From DAOTTY01 sp964451095 (GTDB taxonomy: Bacteria; Chloroflexota; Anaerolineae; Aggregatilineales; Phototrophicaceae), in assembly GCA_964451095.1 (NCBI GenBank), contig CAYVGI010000002.1, positions 23,348 through 87,347 of the forward strand: a stretch of 64,000 nt of DNA, read 5' to 3'. Every line of letters begins with the position of its first letter. Position 1 is the first letter of the stretch. A program made the position numbers and the translations under genes. Below are positions 49,646-58,424 of the stretch, piece after piece. The notes below the pieces were generated by a model. The model saw nothing but the letters and a program-made list of their open reading frames with translations. It was not told the DNA's origin and made no database searches.

Positions 49646-51271
49646 TTACGGGGTGTGCTGCCATGCTGTTTCGGGCGCATTGGCGTAGGCGCGGCGCACA
49701 TCGTCGCCGTCGTATAGCTCAAAGAAGGTGATGCCGTGCACCACCGCCGTATGAATCGGCTCTAGCTCTGCGAACACCGCCGCCCATGCTGGCTCACGCT
49801 GGTCAAAGTTCACGTAGTTGACGAAGTAATCGGGCATGACGATGTTGGTGGGCGTCACATCCCGCACACTAATCGTCCGCGCACACGGCACATAATGTGA
49901 GACGATGTCCGTGTAGGACGACGCAATCAGCACCTCGCAGCGCACCGTCTCATCCACCCCAGCGTAGAAGTCGAATACGCTTTGCAGCCCCTCCCCACCG
50001 CCGACCATAAGCGTTGCCTGGGTGCGATTGCCGCTGTAAAGCGGATTGGTGTAGGCGTACTCATCCGGTAGGTACCACAGCGCGTGCCCGGCAACAACGA
50101 CGACTGCTGCCCCCCATGCTACCCGCTGCCAGCGCGGCGATTGCACCCGCCCCACACTGCCCACGAGCCATCCCCAGCCTGCCGCCGCCAGCAGTGCCAG
50201 CGCCGGGTACACGGGCAGCGCATAACGGTCAAATTTCTTGCTTAGCAGCGTGAGCATGAGCAGGTAAAACAGCGCGTACAGCGCCACCGCCAGCCACACC
50301 CGCCACTGCGCTTGCAGCGCACCGCGCAGCGCCGCCACCGCCGCCAGCAGCACACCCACTAGCACAATTGGCGAGGTGCGTGCCAGCAGCACCACCGGGT
50401 AGAACGCCGCGCCGGGGTCATCCACTGCTGTGCCGAGGAAGAAGCTGCCACTGCCGTGCGCCGATGTGGCGTTATCCACGCCGTGCACGCTCTGCCCATA
50501 GACGCCGCGTGCGTTTGTCCACATGCCAGGGTACAGCGCTGTCCAGGTGAGCGCGACGGTGAGCGTGAACACGACCACAGGCAGCATCACCTGCACGCCA
50601 AACCGTCGCGGCGTGCGCTCACCCGTGCTGACGAAGGCAATCAGCGCGACGACACCCACCACCCCCGCCACATACAGCGACGAAAAGCGCGTGAGCGCCG
50701 CCAGCCCGCCCACAAACGCTGCTAGCAGCAGAGTCTGCCAGTGGACGCCGCCCCTGTTGTTGGCAGTAGGCAACGCCAGCAGCACCAACAGGAACGACAG
50801 CATCATGAAGTTTGTGGTCAGCCCGTCGATGTGCAGCAGGCGCATGTGCCAGCGCAGGTACGGTGAGCACGCCCACAGCAGCGCCGCGCCAAATGCCACG
50901 CCCGGCGGCACCAGTCGGCGCAGCAGCAGGTAGCCCAGTGCAATCAGCAGCGCGTTGACCAGCTTGAGCGGAAAGCGAATCAGGTGCAGGTGGGCGTGTG
51001 GCGGTAGTTCCGTGTTGGGGAACAGCGCTTCGTGGCTCGCCTGCGCAATGGCACCCAACGCCACCACGGTCACGCCGGGGTGTTCGGTTTGCACAGTGTT
51101 GCCAAAGCGCCCGTTGCGCATCGCCCACACAAAAATGTCTGTCCGTTCGATCCAATGTGCGATTTCGTCGGTCTGCACGGCGCGTTCTGGCACGGCAAGC
51201 GGCACAAACGCCAGCAGAAAGATCACGCCTGCCAGCAGCAGCGCCGCCCGCCTGCGAATGAACTCGTTCAT
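49646..51271 (-). CDS. PMT/GT39-like GT-C glycosyltransferase (DE-x-HW family, copy 3)
   Basis: 541 residues from ATG 51271, whose ATGA overlaps the stop of the upstream gene, so the two are translationally coupled. First loop VQTDEIAHWIERTDIFVWAM and NTVQTEHPGVTVVALGA. Late loop FFLGTAVDDPGAAFYPVVLL; C-terminal DYFVNYVNFDQREPAW and FFELYDGDDVRRAYANAPE. About ten membrane helices. It pairs with the larger GT-C-like protein upstream; the two may act in one glycan pathway. Confidence 0.75.
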   Translation of the reverse strand: MNEFIRRRAALLLAGVIFLLAFVPLAVPERAVQTDEIAHWIERTDIFVWAMRNGRFGNTVQTEHPGVTVVALGAIAQASHEALFPNTELPPHAHLHLIRFPLKLVNALLIALGYLLLRRLVPPGVAFGAALLWACSPYLRWHMRLLHIDGLTTNFMMLSFLLVLLALPTANNRGGVHWQTLLLAAFVGGLAALTRFSSLYVAGVVGVVALIAFVSTGERTPRRFGVQVMLPVVVFTLTVALTWTALYPGMWTNARGVYGQSVHGVDNATSAHGSGSFFLGTAVDDPGAAFYPVVLLARTSPIVLVGVLLAAVAALRGALQAQWRVWLAVALYALFYLLMLTLLSKKFDRYALPVYPALALLAAAGWGWLVGSVGRVQSPRWQRVAWGAAVVVVAGHALWYLPDEYAYTNPLYSGNRTQATLMVGGGEGLQSVFDFYAGVDETVRCEVLIASSYTDIVSHYVPCARTISVRDVTPTNIVMPDYFVNYVNFDQREPAWAAVFAELEPIHTAVVHGITFFELYDGDDVRRAYANAPETAWQHTP

Positions 51272-53136
51272 GATGCCCCCCGAACTTGCCCCAGCCACGG
51301 GAACGCCACCGGCGTGCCGTCCGGTGCGGTTGCCTGCCAATCGACTGCGCCCGTGTACGCATCCAGCATTACCAGGATGATGTCATAGGCGGCGTTCGGC
51401 TCCACATCGCCAATGGGCACATCCACCGTTTCACAGAAAGCGTCGTCCTCCTGCCACTGCCGCCAGTCGTAGCGCCCCAGCCCGTGCACCGATGTGCGCT
51501 CACCCACGGGCACGCCATCCTGCACAATCTTGAGCGAGTAGGCGGCGGGGCGCTGTGTGGGTTGCAGCACGCGCCAGCATAACTTGACCGGGAACAGCTC
51601 GCCGGAGGTGATGGTGCTCGTCGGGGCGTGCCAGCCCATCAGGTGTACGGTTTGCTCAAATGTGTACGCGGCGGCGACCACCCCTTCATCGGCGGCGACC
51701 CCACTTGCGGGGGGCGGTGGCGCGTAGGCGGCGTGCAGTGCCAGCGGCGCGACCACCAGCCCCACAACCGCTGTTGGTGCCACCAGCAGCGCCCGCAGCG
51801 CGAAGTCTGCGCGGGGGAAGCGCTTTGCCAGCACGTAAAACCCACCCGTGACGATGAGCGCAAACGCGCCGTGTGCCGGGAACATCAGCCGCCCGGTGAT
51901 AAAGTTGATGGTTGCCACCCAATACCACACCCCGGCAAACAGCGTCCCCGCCGCCAGTGCGATAACCACGCTCATCCGCACCGATGGATGCCGTAGGGGC
52001 GACCCGTGCTGTTGTGTGGGCGACTCATCGGTCGCCCGCACACCCCATGCCAGATGAATGACATACCCCACCCCCGCGACCGCTACCAACCCCGTCAGGG
52101 CGGCGTAGGTGGCGGGGTGCAAATACACCGCGCTGGCGAACTTGCCCCAATAGCTCAGGTAGACCTCCGGCATTCGTGCCAGCACCGCGCCAACACCCAG
52201 CGGCGGGTCAAAATGCTGACCGGGAAATTGGTGTGTTTGCGTGCCCAGCGGGTCGCCATAGGTGAGCCAGCCCCACCCCGCCCACACCCCAAACGTCAGT
52301 GCAAGCGGCACCGCTATTAGCACCCCGTGACCGACAACCCGCACCACGCCGCGATTTGCCCACACACCCAGCATCACTGCCGCGCCGACGGCGGGCGCAA
52401 GCAGCAGCGTGCTCACCTTTGCCAGCCCGGCAAGCCCCAGCGCCAAACCCACCGCCACCGAGCGCCACCACGTCGTGCCACGCCGGGCAATCACCAGCGC
52501 GAGCCACAGCACCACCGTGCCGAGCGCCGCCGCGCCCGCGTCCGTGGTGAGGAAGCTGTTTACGTGCAGGAACATGGGCGTAAACGCGAAGAACGCCGTT
52601 GCCGCCAGCGCCCAGCGCCCACAGCCGAACACCTCGCGTGCTGCGCCCGCCATTGCCGCAATTGCCAGCACGCCGTACAGCGGCGCGACCCAGCGCACCG
52701 CCCGCACCACATCAATCACGGCGGGGGTGTTGGCGGGCACATTGGAGCGATAGAACACGTTGTTGTTGTCCCGGCGGTTAAAGCGGTTTGGCGGGGCGAA
52801 CCAGTTGTTGCTGTCGCGTTGCAGCGCGTCCATCATGGCGTCCGTCTCCGTGAGCGGTGGCAGGCGCAAGGCGGCGGGCGCAAGCGCACTCAGCGCGTAG
52901 GTGAGCGGCGGCTGCCCGCTTTGCTGGCGGATTGCCCCGGTGCTGTCGAAGTTGCGCGGCGGCAGTGTGCCCGTGGCACGCAGGTGCTCCATGTATGCCA
53001 GTTGCAGCCATTCGTCACCGCCCTCCAGGATGGGCAGCACACGCCCGTGTGCCCATGCCCCGGTGCAAAACACCACCATGATGACCAGTACCCCGCCCCA
53101 AAAGCGCGTCAAATTGTGAGATCCTATGTTGCCCAT
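51268..53136 (-). CDS. GT-C-like membrane protein (DUF2142-like), coupled to the 49646 gene
   Basis: About 622 residues from ATG 53136; a TTG at 53175 would add 13 residues and neither start has a clear ribosome site. The first loop has PILEGGDEWLQLAYMEHLRA and SGQPPLTYALSALAP, parallel to EGPDELAHF and HPLYYLVSAP of the 23666 protein. About ten membrane helices. An extracytoplasmic beta-rich end of about 140 residues carries TITSGELFPVKLCWRVLQP. Likely a glycosyltransferase. It overlaps the next gene by ATGA. Confidence 0.68.
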   Translation of the reverse strand: MGNIGSHNLTRFWGGVLVIMVVFCTGAWAHGRVLPILEGGDEWLQLAYMEHLRATGTLPPRNFDSTGAIRQQSGQPPLTYALSALAPAALRLPPLTETDAMMDALQRDSNNWFAPPNRFNRRDNNNVFYRSNVPANTPAVIDVVRAVRWVAPLYGVLAIAAMAGAAREVFGCGRWALAATAFFAFTPMFLHVNSFLTTDAGAAALGTVVLWLALVIARRGTTWWRSVAVGLALGLAGLAKVSTLLLAPAVGAAVMLGVWANRGVVRVVGHGVLIAVPLALTFGVWAGWGWLTYGDPLGTQTHQFPGQHFDPPLGVGAVLARMPEVYLSYWGKFASAVYLHPATYAALTGLVAVAGVGYVIHLAWGVRATDESPTQQHGSPLRHPSVRMSVVIALAAGTLFAGVWYWVATINFITGRLMFPAHGAFALIVTGGFYVLAKRFPRADFALRALLVAPTAVVGLVVAPLALHAAYAPPPPASGVAADEGVVAAAYTFEQTVHLMGWHAPTSTITSGELFPVKLCWRVLQPTQRPAAYSLKIVQDGVPVGERTSVHGLGRYDWRQWQEDDAFCETVDVPIGDVEPNAAYDIILVMLDAYTGAVDWQATAPDGTPVAFPWLGQVRGAS

Positions 53137-53425
53137 GCCGGGCAGTGTCTTAACAGACCGCACGCAGAATTTCAAGCACGGAACGTGCCTTGCCCGCCAA
53201 TGACATCTTTAACTCAGTTTGATGACACCCCTCACTGGTGGGGACATGTGCCGCCACAATACAGTGAAAGTAAATATGAGAGCGCCCCCATAACCACTGC
53301 GAACGAAGTTCGCGGCGGCGTTGTTGGTCTCTCAAGCGGTGATTTTTTAACGAGGTGAATAGAGCGAGGCAAACGCCACGCCGGAGGAGAAACTAGACTT
53401 ATTTGAAATAGATTTAGTGTCGCGG
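53137..53425 (+). ncRNA. Possible untranslated RNA ahead of a plus-strand terminator
   Basis: This 321-base intergenic stretch (to 53457) has no believable gene. It holds a GCGAAC-GAA-GTTCGC hairpin at 53299-53313 and a GGAGGAG with no following start. It then ends in a good intrinsic terminator for the plus strand, although both flanking genes are on the minus strand. A small plus-strand RNA would explain the terminator. No known RNA family recognised. Confidence 0.3.
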
Positions 53426-53454
53426 GGGTGCATTGGGCACCCTCGTTTTGTTTT
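53426..53454 (+). terminator. Intrinsic terminator, plus strand
   Basis: GGGTGC-ATTGG-GCACCC (53426-53442) followed by TCGTTTTGTTTT. The T-tract is on the plus strand only. No plus-strand gene lies upstream within 6 kb. Confidence 0.6.
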
Positions 53455-53457
53455 GGG

Positions 53458-54585
53458 CTACCGCGTCGGCAGCAGCGGCACAGAAAAGCCGAACGTGCTG
53501 CCCTCCCCGTACACGCTGTGGAAGACGATCTCCCCGCCGTGCCGATGGATGATGTTGCGCACCAAGTACAACCCCAGCCCGGTGCCCTCTATGCGGCGTG
53601 TTTCCTTGGACTTGGCGCGGTAGAACGGTTGGAAAAGCCGACTTTGCATGTCCTTTGGGATGCCGTAGCCCGCGTCTTCCACGGTGAACAGCGCCACGTC
53701 GCCATCCACGGCTAACCGCAGTGTGATCGACGCGCCTTCGGGTGTGTATTTGACCGCGTTCGTCATCAGGTTCATTGCCGCCTCCCGCAGTTGGGACGCA
53801 TCGCCCTGTACCAGCACACCGCTCTGCGGCACGTCCATGGTGATGACGTGCCCGGTGGTACGCGCCAGTGCTGCTTCCGCCGCGAGGTGAATTTGCTCTG
53901 CGAGGTCGGCGTGTTGCTCGTAGCGCTCTGCTGCCGTCTCCTGGATGCGCTCCAACGAGAGAATATCGCTGATAATCTGCTGCATCCGCCGTACAGACGA
54001 CACAATCTCCCCCACGTACCCCACCTGGTAGTCCAGCAGTGGGTGTTTATCGTCGTCCCGCAAAAAGTTGGCATAATTCAGCATCGTCATCAGCGGCGTG
54101 CGCAGGTCGTGCGCGGCGATGCGTATCATGTCGGTTTTCAGTTGTTCCAGTTCGCTTACCTGGCGGTACAGGTCGGCAAGCTCGTTTTTGTCCTGCTGGT
54201 GCTTGACGGCGTAGCGGATGGTGCGGGTAAGCATGTCTGCCTTTAGGCGAGACTTGTCCAGGTATTCCGCTGCACCGGAGTGCAAAGATTCCAGGTCGAT
54301 GCTGTGGTTGCCATACCCCGTTAGCACGACGATAGGCAGGCGGGTGCCGCCCTGCTGCCGCACATACCGCAGCACATCTAGCCCGGTGAACGTGCCCATG
54401 TTGTAGTCTAGCAGGCACACATCGTGCTGTGCCGCCAAGATGCCCTCAACAGCAGATTCATACTTAGACACCCAATCCAGGTGATAGCGGTCTTCTGGAG
54501 AGTTGTGCAGCAGAGTTTGCACAAACTCATAGGAAGATCGTTCGTCATCCACCAGCAGCACGCGGTATGTGTGATGCTCATTCAT
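53458..54585 (-). CDS. REC-histidine kinase hybrid (kinase 3 of the array)
   Basis: 375 residues: receiver domain (1-125; acidic D14-D15 pocket, phosphoacceptor D60 in CLLDYNMG, Lys111), a linker helix, HisKA with H159 in RIAAHDLRTPL, and HATPase (N box NLMTNAVKYTPEG, GYGIP, GTGLGLYLV). No membrane segment, so cytoplasmic. The N-terminal receiver suggests it receives a phosphoryl group or is tuned by another kinase before acting. It starts inside the end of the upstream kinase gene (8-base overlap) and is the last gene of that unit. Confidence 0.88.
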   Translation of the reverse strand: MNEHHTYRVLLVDDERSSYEFVQTLLHNSPEDRYHLDWVSKYESAVEGILAAQHDVCLLDYNMGTFTGLDVLRYVRQQGGTRLPIVVLTGYGNHSIDLESLHSGAAEYLDKSRLKADMLTRTIRYAVKHQQDKNELADLYRQVSELEQLKTDMIRIAAHDLRTPLMTMLNYANFLRDDDKHPLLDYQVGYVGEIVSSVRRMQQIISDILSLERIQETAAERYEQHADLAEQIHLAAEAALARTTGHVITMDVPQSGVLVQGDASQLREAAMNLMTNAVKYTPEGASITLRLAVDGDVALFTVEDAGYGIPKDMQSRLFQPFYRAKSKETRRIEGTGLGLYLVRNIIHRHGGEIVFHSVYGEGSTFGFSVPLLPTR

Positions 54586-55729
54586 GGGCGCTCTCTACCT
54601 GGGGCAGCATAAAGCCGAATGTGCTGCCTTTGCCGTGTTCGCTTTCAAAGTGCACGGAGCCGTTGTGCCGCTCTATGATGTTCTTGACGAGGTGCAGCCC
54701 CAGCCCCGTGCCCTGGATTCGGCGCGTTTCCGGGGTTTTTGCGCGGAAGAACGGACCGAACACCTTATCTTGCATCGCCGCTGGGATGCCGTAGCCGTCG
54801 TCCTGCACGGTGAACAGGGCGAAGTCGGGGTCTGCGGAGAGGGAAACGGTGATGTTGCCGTCTTCCGGGGTGTACTTGGTGGCGTTGCTCAGCAGGTTTT
54901 CTATCGCCTCGCGCAGTTCCGGTTCGCTGCCATACACGATGATCGGCTCCGGGGGCAGGTCTAGCACGAACTGCTGGGTGCTGCGGTGCTGGTATTCCTG
55001 GTACGCCTCTGCCACCAGCGCGGAGAAGTCCACCGGGTCGGTATAGCCGCCGCTCAGCTCGGCAATGCGCTCTAGCGACAGAATATCGCCCACCATGCGC
55101 TGCATCCGCAAGATTGCCGCTTGCATCTCCGTCACGTATTCATTTTCGCGGGCAGTGAAGCAGGTGGGCGGCTCGTCCCGGAAGATTTCGATGTAGCCGC
55201 GCATCACCGTGAGCGGGGTGCGCAGGTCGTGCGCGACGATACGAATCATGTCCGTTTTGAGCTGCTCCAGCCGGGTGACCTGGCGCACAAGGTCTTCCAG
55301 GTGGTTTTGGTTGTGCTGCTGGCGGATGGCATAGCGGATGCTGCGCTCTAGCAGCACAGCGTTGAGGTTGTTCTTGTCCAGGTAGTCGGTCGCGCCCGCC
55401 TCCAGCGCCTCAATGTCCAGCCCGTCGCCATCCCGCCCGGTGAGGATAATGATGGGTGCGCGGCAGCCGCGCTCCCGCACGGTGCGCAGCAGGTCTACGC
55501 CGGTGTTCGCGCCCAGGTGATAGTCAATCAGGTAAACGTCGTGTGCCTCTTGCAGCACCATCTTAACCGCGTCGGCGTAGCGGTCTGTCCAGTCCAGCGT
55601 TGCACCGATGTTCATCTCCGGCAGGAGGGCACGCGCCAGCACATATTCGTCTTCGTCGTCATCAATCAGCAACAGCTTCACATGTTGCAGGTCTGGCAGG
55701 GTCACAGTGTTCATGGTCTTATTCGTCAT
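54578..55729 (-). CDS. REC-histidine kinase hybrid (kinase 2 of the array)
   Basis: 383 residues from ATG 55729 (AGGA just upstream; the ATG at 55714 is an alternative). Receiver with D69 in YLIDYHLG and K119, HisKA H167 in RIVAHDLRTPL, HATPase with NLLSNATKYTPEDG, GYGIP and GTGLGLHLV. Same architecture as its neighbours and clearly paralogous. It overlaps the upstream gene by 11 bases and the downstream gene by 8, so three kinases are made in a coupled fashion. Confidence 0.88.
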   Translation of the reverse strand: MTNKTMNTVTLPDLQHVKLLLIDDDEDEYVLARALLPEMNIGATLDWTDRYADAVKMVLQEAHDVYLIDYHLGANTGVDLLRTVRERGCRAPIIILTGRDGDGLDIEALEAGATDYLDKNNLNAVLLERSIRYAIRQQHNQNHLEDLVRQVTRLEQLKTDMIRIVAHDLRTPLTVMRGYIEIFRDEPPTCFTARENEYVTEMQAAILRMQRMVGDILSLERIAELSGGYTDPVDFSALVAEAYQEYQHRSTQQFVLDLPPEPIIVYGSEPELREAIENLLSNATKYTPEDGNITVSLSADPDFALFTVQDDGYGIPAAMQDKVFGPFFRAKTPETRRIQGTGLGLHLVKNIIERHNGSVHFESEHGKGSTFGFMLPQVESAHE

Positions 55730-57800
55730 TTTCCTGCGTAGCGGGCACCTGGAAGCCAAACGTGCTGCCTTCCTGGTAGCGGCTGCGGAAAATCATGCGC
55801 CCTTGGTGGCGCTCGATAATCCGCTTAACGAGGTGCAGCCCCAAGCCCGTGCCCTCTATCTCGCTGGTTTCTTTGGTTTTGGCGCGGTAAAACGGCTGGA
55901 ACAGCTTTTGCTGCATGTCGTAGGGAATGCCATAGCCCGTGTCGATCACCTCGAACACGGCGGCAATCCCATCGTTTTCCAGGATCACATCCACCGAGCC
56001 GCCCTCCGGCGTGTATTTGATGGCATTGTTGATGAGGTTGGCGGTCGCCTCGTACAGTTGGGTGCGGTTGCCGCGCACCTGTGTTTCGCCTGTGGGTAGG
56101 TCTACGGTGTAGTGCAGCTTTTTGGCGCGGGCGCTGTGGCGCTGTTGGTCGCTCACGTCGCGCACAATCTGCGTGAAGTTCAGCAGTTCGGTGGGCATCT
56201 CGGCGGATTCCGCCTCTTCTAGCTTGAGGATGTCCGTCGTGATGCGGTTCATGTGCTCTACAGACGCTTCCATTGCGCTCAGGTACTGTTGCACCTTGTC
56301 CGGGTCGAAGTGGTTTTTCGCCGCGTCCATTTCCAACAGTTGCAAGTTGCCCTGGATGGTGCCAAGCGGGTTGTTCAGGTCGTGCGCGGCGATGCGAATC
56401 ATCTCCGTCTTCATTTCCTCAAGCTGGCTCACCTTCTCCAACAGTTCTTCCACCTCCACCAGCCGATTCTTCAGCAGGTCATACAGGTAGGCGTTGTCGA
56501 TGGAGACGGCAATACGCGCTGTCACCAGTTCGATGAACTCCAGCTTCTCACGGTTGAAGCGCTCTGGCTTTTTGGTTTCCAGGCTAATTAGCCCCAAAAA
56601 GCGCTCTTGCGATACCAGCGGGATCACCATCTGGGAAATCATCTGCGGCAGCGTGGGGATGCAGGTTGGGTCGGTATGCATATCCGGGATGTACTCGCCG
56701 CGCTTGAGGTCCATCACCCGCCCGATAATGCCCTTCTTCTGGTCGTAGATCTCCTGCACGGCGGACAGGTCTTTCACGCCGTAGGAGCGCACAATTTGCA
56801 GGTCGCCCGTTTCTGGGTCGTACAGCGCCATGGTTGCCAGGTCTGCCGCGCCCAGGCGCATAGCACTATCGAGCGCCATGCTAATCACAAAGTCGATATT
56901 GGCGATTTCTGTCAGTTCCACGTCCACGCGCCGCAGGATGCGCAGTTGTTCCAGGCGGGCGTTTAGCGCACCTTCCACCCGTTTGCGCTCGGTAATGTCG
57001 CGGATGACGCTCTGGTATTCGATGATGCTGCCGCTGCTGTTGGTGATGGTGCGGGTCGTCCACTGGTGCCAGGCGTCACGCTTGCCCGGGGTGATGGCAC
57101 GCACCTCGTGGGAAAGTGCCGGGTCGCCCTCGCTCGGTAGGTCTGCTGGCAGGTTGAGCTTGTCCTGGTCTTCCTTGACCACAGACGCCAGATAATCGGT
57201 GCCGATGAGCTCGCTTGCCTGCTGCTGGCGGAAGCGGCAGTATGCTTCGTTCACAAACGTCAACCTGCCGTCCTGCCCAAAGCGGATAATCATGTCGATC
57301 TGATCTTCCACGACGGCGCGATAGCGTGCTTCGCTCTCGCGCAGTTGGCGCAGCGTGCTGGCACGCTCCAGCGCATAGCGGATGGTGCGCTCCAGCAGGC
57401 GGATTTCCATCTGTCCCTTGTTCAGGTAGTCTGCCGCGCCCGCTTGCAGCGCCGCGATGTCCACATCCTGGTCGGTTTGGTTGGTGATGAGAATGGCAGG
57501 CACGCCGCTGTGCTGCACCAGTGGTGCCCGCAGCAGGTCTAAGCCGCTGCGTTCCCCCAGGCGGTAGTCAATCAGGAAGACATCGTAGGGGCGCCCAGGC
57601 TGCTGGATACATGCGATTGCCTCGTCGTAGTCGCTTGCCCACTCCACTTCGTAGTCCTCACTCATGCGGTTAAACATCGCCCGCGTGAGAAAGAACTCTT
57701 CCTCGTTGTCGTCAACAAGCAAGATGCGAATGTGGTTCTTGGTTTTGAGCAACGCACTGCCCTCGGTAAGATTTTTTTGTGGCATCGGATTCACCAACAT
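55719..57800 (-). CDS. REC-PAS-GAF histidine kinase (kinase 1 of the array)
   Basis: 693 residues: receiver (24-145, D78 in FLIDYRLG), PAS with PAC (156-275), GAF (286-440, containing CIPTLPQMISQMVIPLV), HisKA with H473 in RIAAHDLNNPLG, HATPase with NLINNAIKYTPEGG, GYGIP and GTGLGLHLV. No membrane segment. The GAF Cys380 could be a redox or ligand site, but that is speculation. The start is ATG 57800 or ATG 57785; both lack an ideal ribosome site. It heads the three-kinase unit. Confidence 0.88.
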   Translation of the reverse strand: MLVNPMPQKNLTEGSALLKTKNHIRILLVDDNEEEFFLTRAMFNRMSEDYEVEWASDYDEAIACIQQPGRPYDVFLIDYRLGERSGLDLLRAPLVQHSGVPAILITNQTDQDVDIAALQAGAADYLNKGQMEIRLLERTIRYALERASTLRQLRESEARYRAVVEDQIDMIIRFGQDGRLTFVNEAYCRFRQQQASELIGTDYLASVVKEDQDKLNLPADLPSEGDPALSHEVRAITPGKRDAWHQWTTRTITNSSGSIIEYQSVIRDITERKRVEGALNARLEQLRILRRVDVELTEIANIDFVISMALDSAMRLGAADLATMALYDPETGDLQIVRSYGVKDLSAVQEIYDQKKGIIGRVMDLKRGEYIPDMHTDPTCIPTLPQMISQMVIPLVSQERFLGLISLETKKPERFNREKLEFIELVTARIAVSIDNAYLYDLLKNRLVEVEELLEKVSQLEEMKTEMIRIAAHDLNNPLGTIQGNLQLLEMDAAKNHFDPDKVQQYLSAMEASVEHMNRITTDILKLEEAESAEMPTELLNFTQIVRDVSDQQRHSARAKKLHYTVDLPTGETQVRGNRTQLYEATANLINNAIKYTPEGGSVDVILENDGIAAVFEVIDTGYGIPYDMQQKLFQPFYRAKTKETSEIEGTGLGLHLVKRIIERHQGRMIFRSRYQEGSTFGFQVPATQENDE

Positions 57801-57962
57801 CCTGCAAATATTCTAATGATGTGTGTAAGAAAGCGCAAACCTGTTACCGCTCCTGTTGACGAACTCATCCGGGGCAGGGCGTCGCAGCGCTGCGCCCGGG
57901 TTCGGTACGCTGAACCGCCACCGAAGACGAGCTCGCCACCAACGTCTTCACCGTCCTTCCCG

Positions 57963-58424
57963 TTAGCCGGGCGGTGCCGCTAGCGGAAGCTGGGCAACCT
58001 GAAACCAGAATACGTAGATCATCTGCACAATGTGCACCAGCTCCTCAAATGTCGTCGGCTTGGTGATGAACGCATTTGCCCCGGCGCTGTACATGCGCTG
58101 CACTTCTTCCTGCTGCTGTGTGGTGGAAAGCACGATGACTGGCAGGTGACGCAGCGCGGGGGAACGGCGGATTTCTTGCAGTGCCTCGTGCCCGTCCTTG
58201 CGCGGCATGTTCAAGTCTAGCAGCACGAGCGCGGGCAGTGGTTGCCCCTGCTGCGCAGCGTGCGTCCCGCGCCCACGCAGGTAATCCAGCAGGCTTTCTC
58301 CGTCCTCGACCATCACCATCGCAATCGGCAGGTCGCTCTCGTCAACCGCTGCCTGCAACAGTACGCGGTCGTCTTCGTCGTCCTCCGCCAGCAGGATGTA
58401 CGGGGATAGTCCGTGATTATGCAT
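57963..58424 (-). CDS. Single-domain response regulator (Rcp1-like)
   Basis: 153 residues from ATG 58424, overlapping the end of the upstream kinase gene by eight bases. Only a receiver domain: LLAEDDEDDRVLL acidic pocket, phosphoacceptor Asp in VLLDLNMPRKDGHEAL, Thr/Ser in VIVLSTT, Lys in FITKPTTFEELV. The form matches Rcp1-type regulators that partner phytochrome-like kinases. No output domain, so it probably shuttles phosphate or binds a protein. The REC domains of the kinases beyond it are possible recipients. The 162 bases after it (57801-57962) hold a GGTTC..GAACC hairpin and no gene. Confidence 0.9.
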   Translation of the reverse strand: MHNHGLSPYILLAEDDEDDRVLLQAAVDESDLPIAMVMVEDGESLLDYLRGRGTHAAQQGQPLPALVLLDLNMPRKDGHEALQEIRRSPALRHLPVIVLSTTQQQEEVQRMYSAGANAFITKPTTFEELVHIVQMIYVFWFQVAQLPLAAPPG

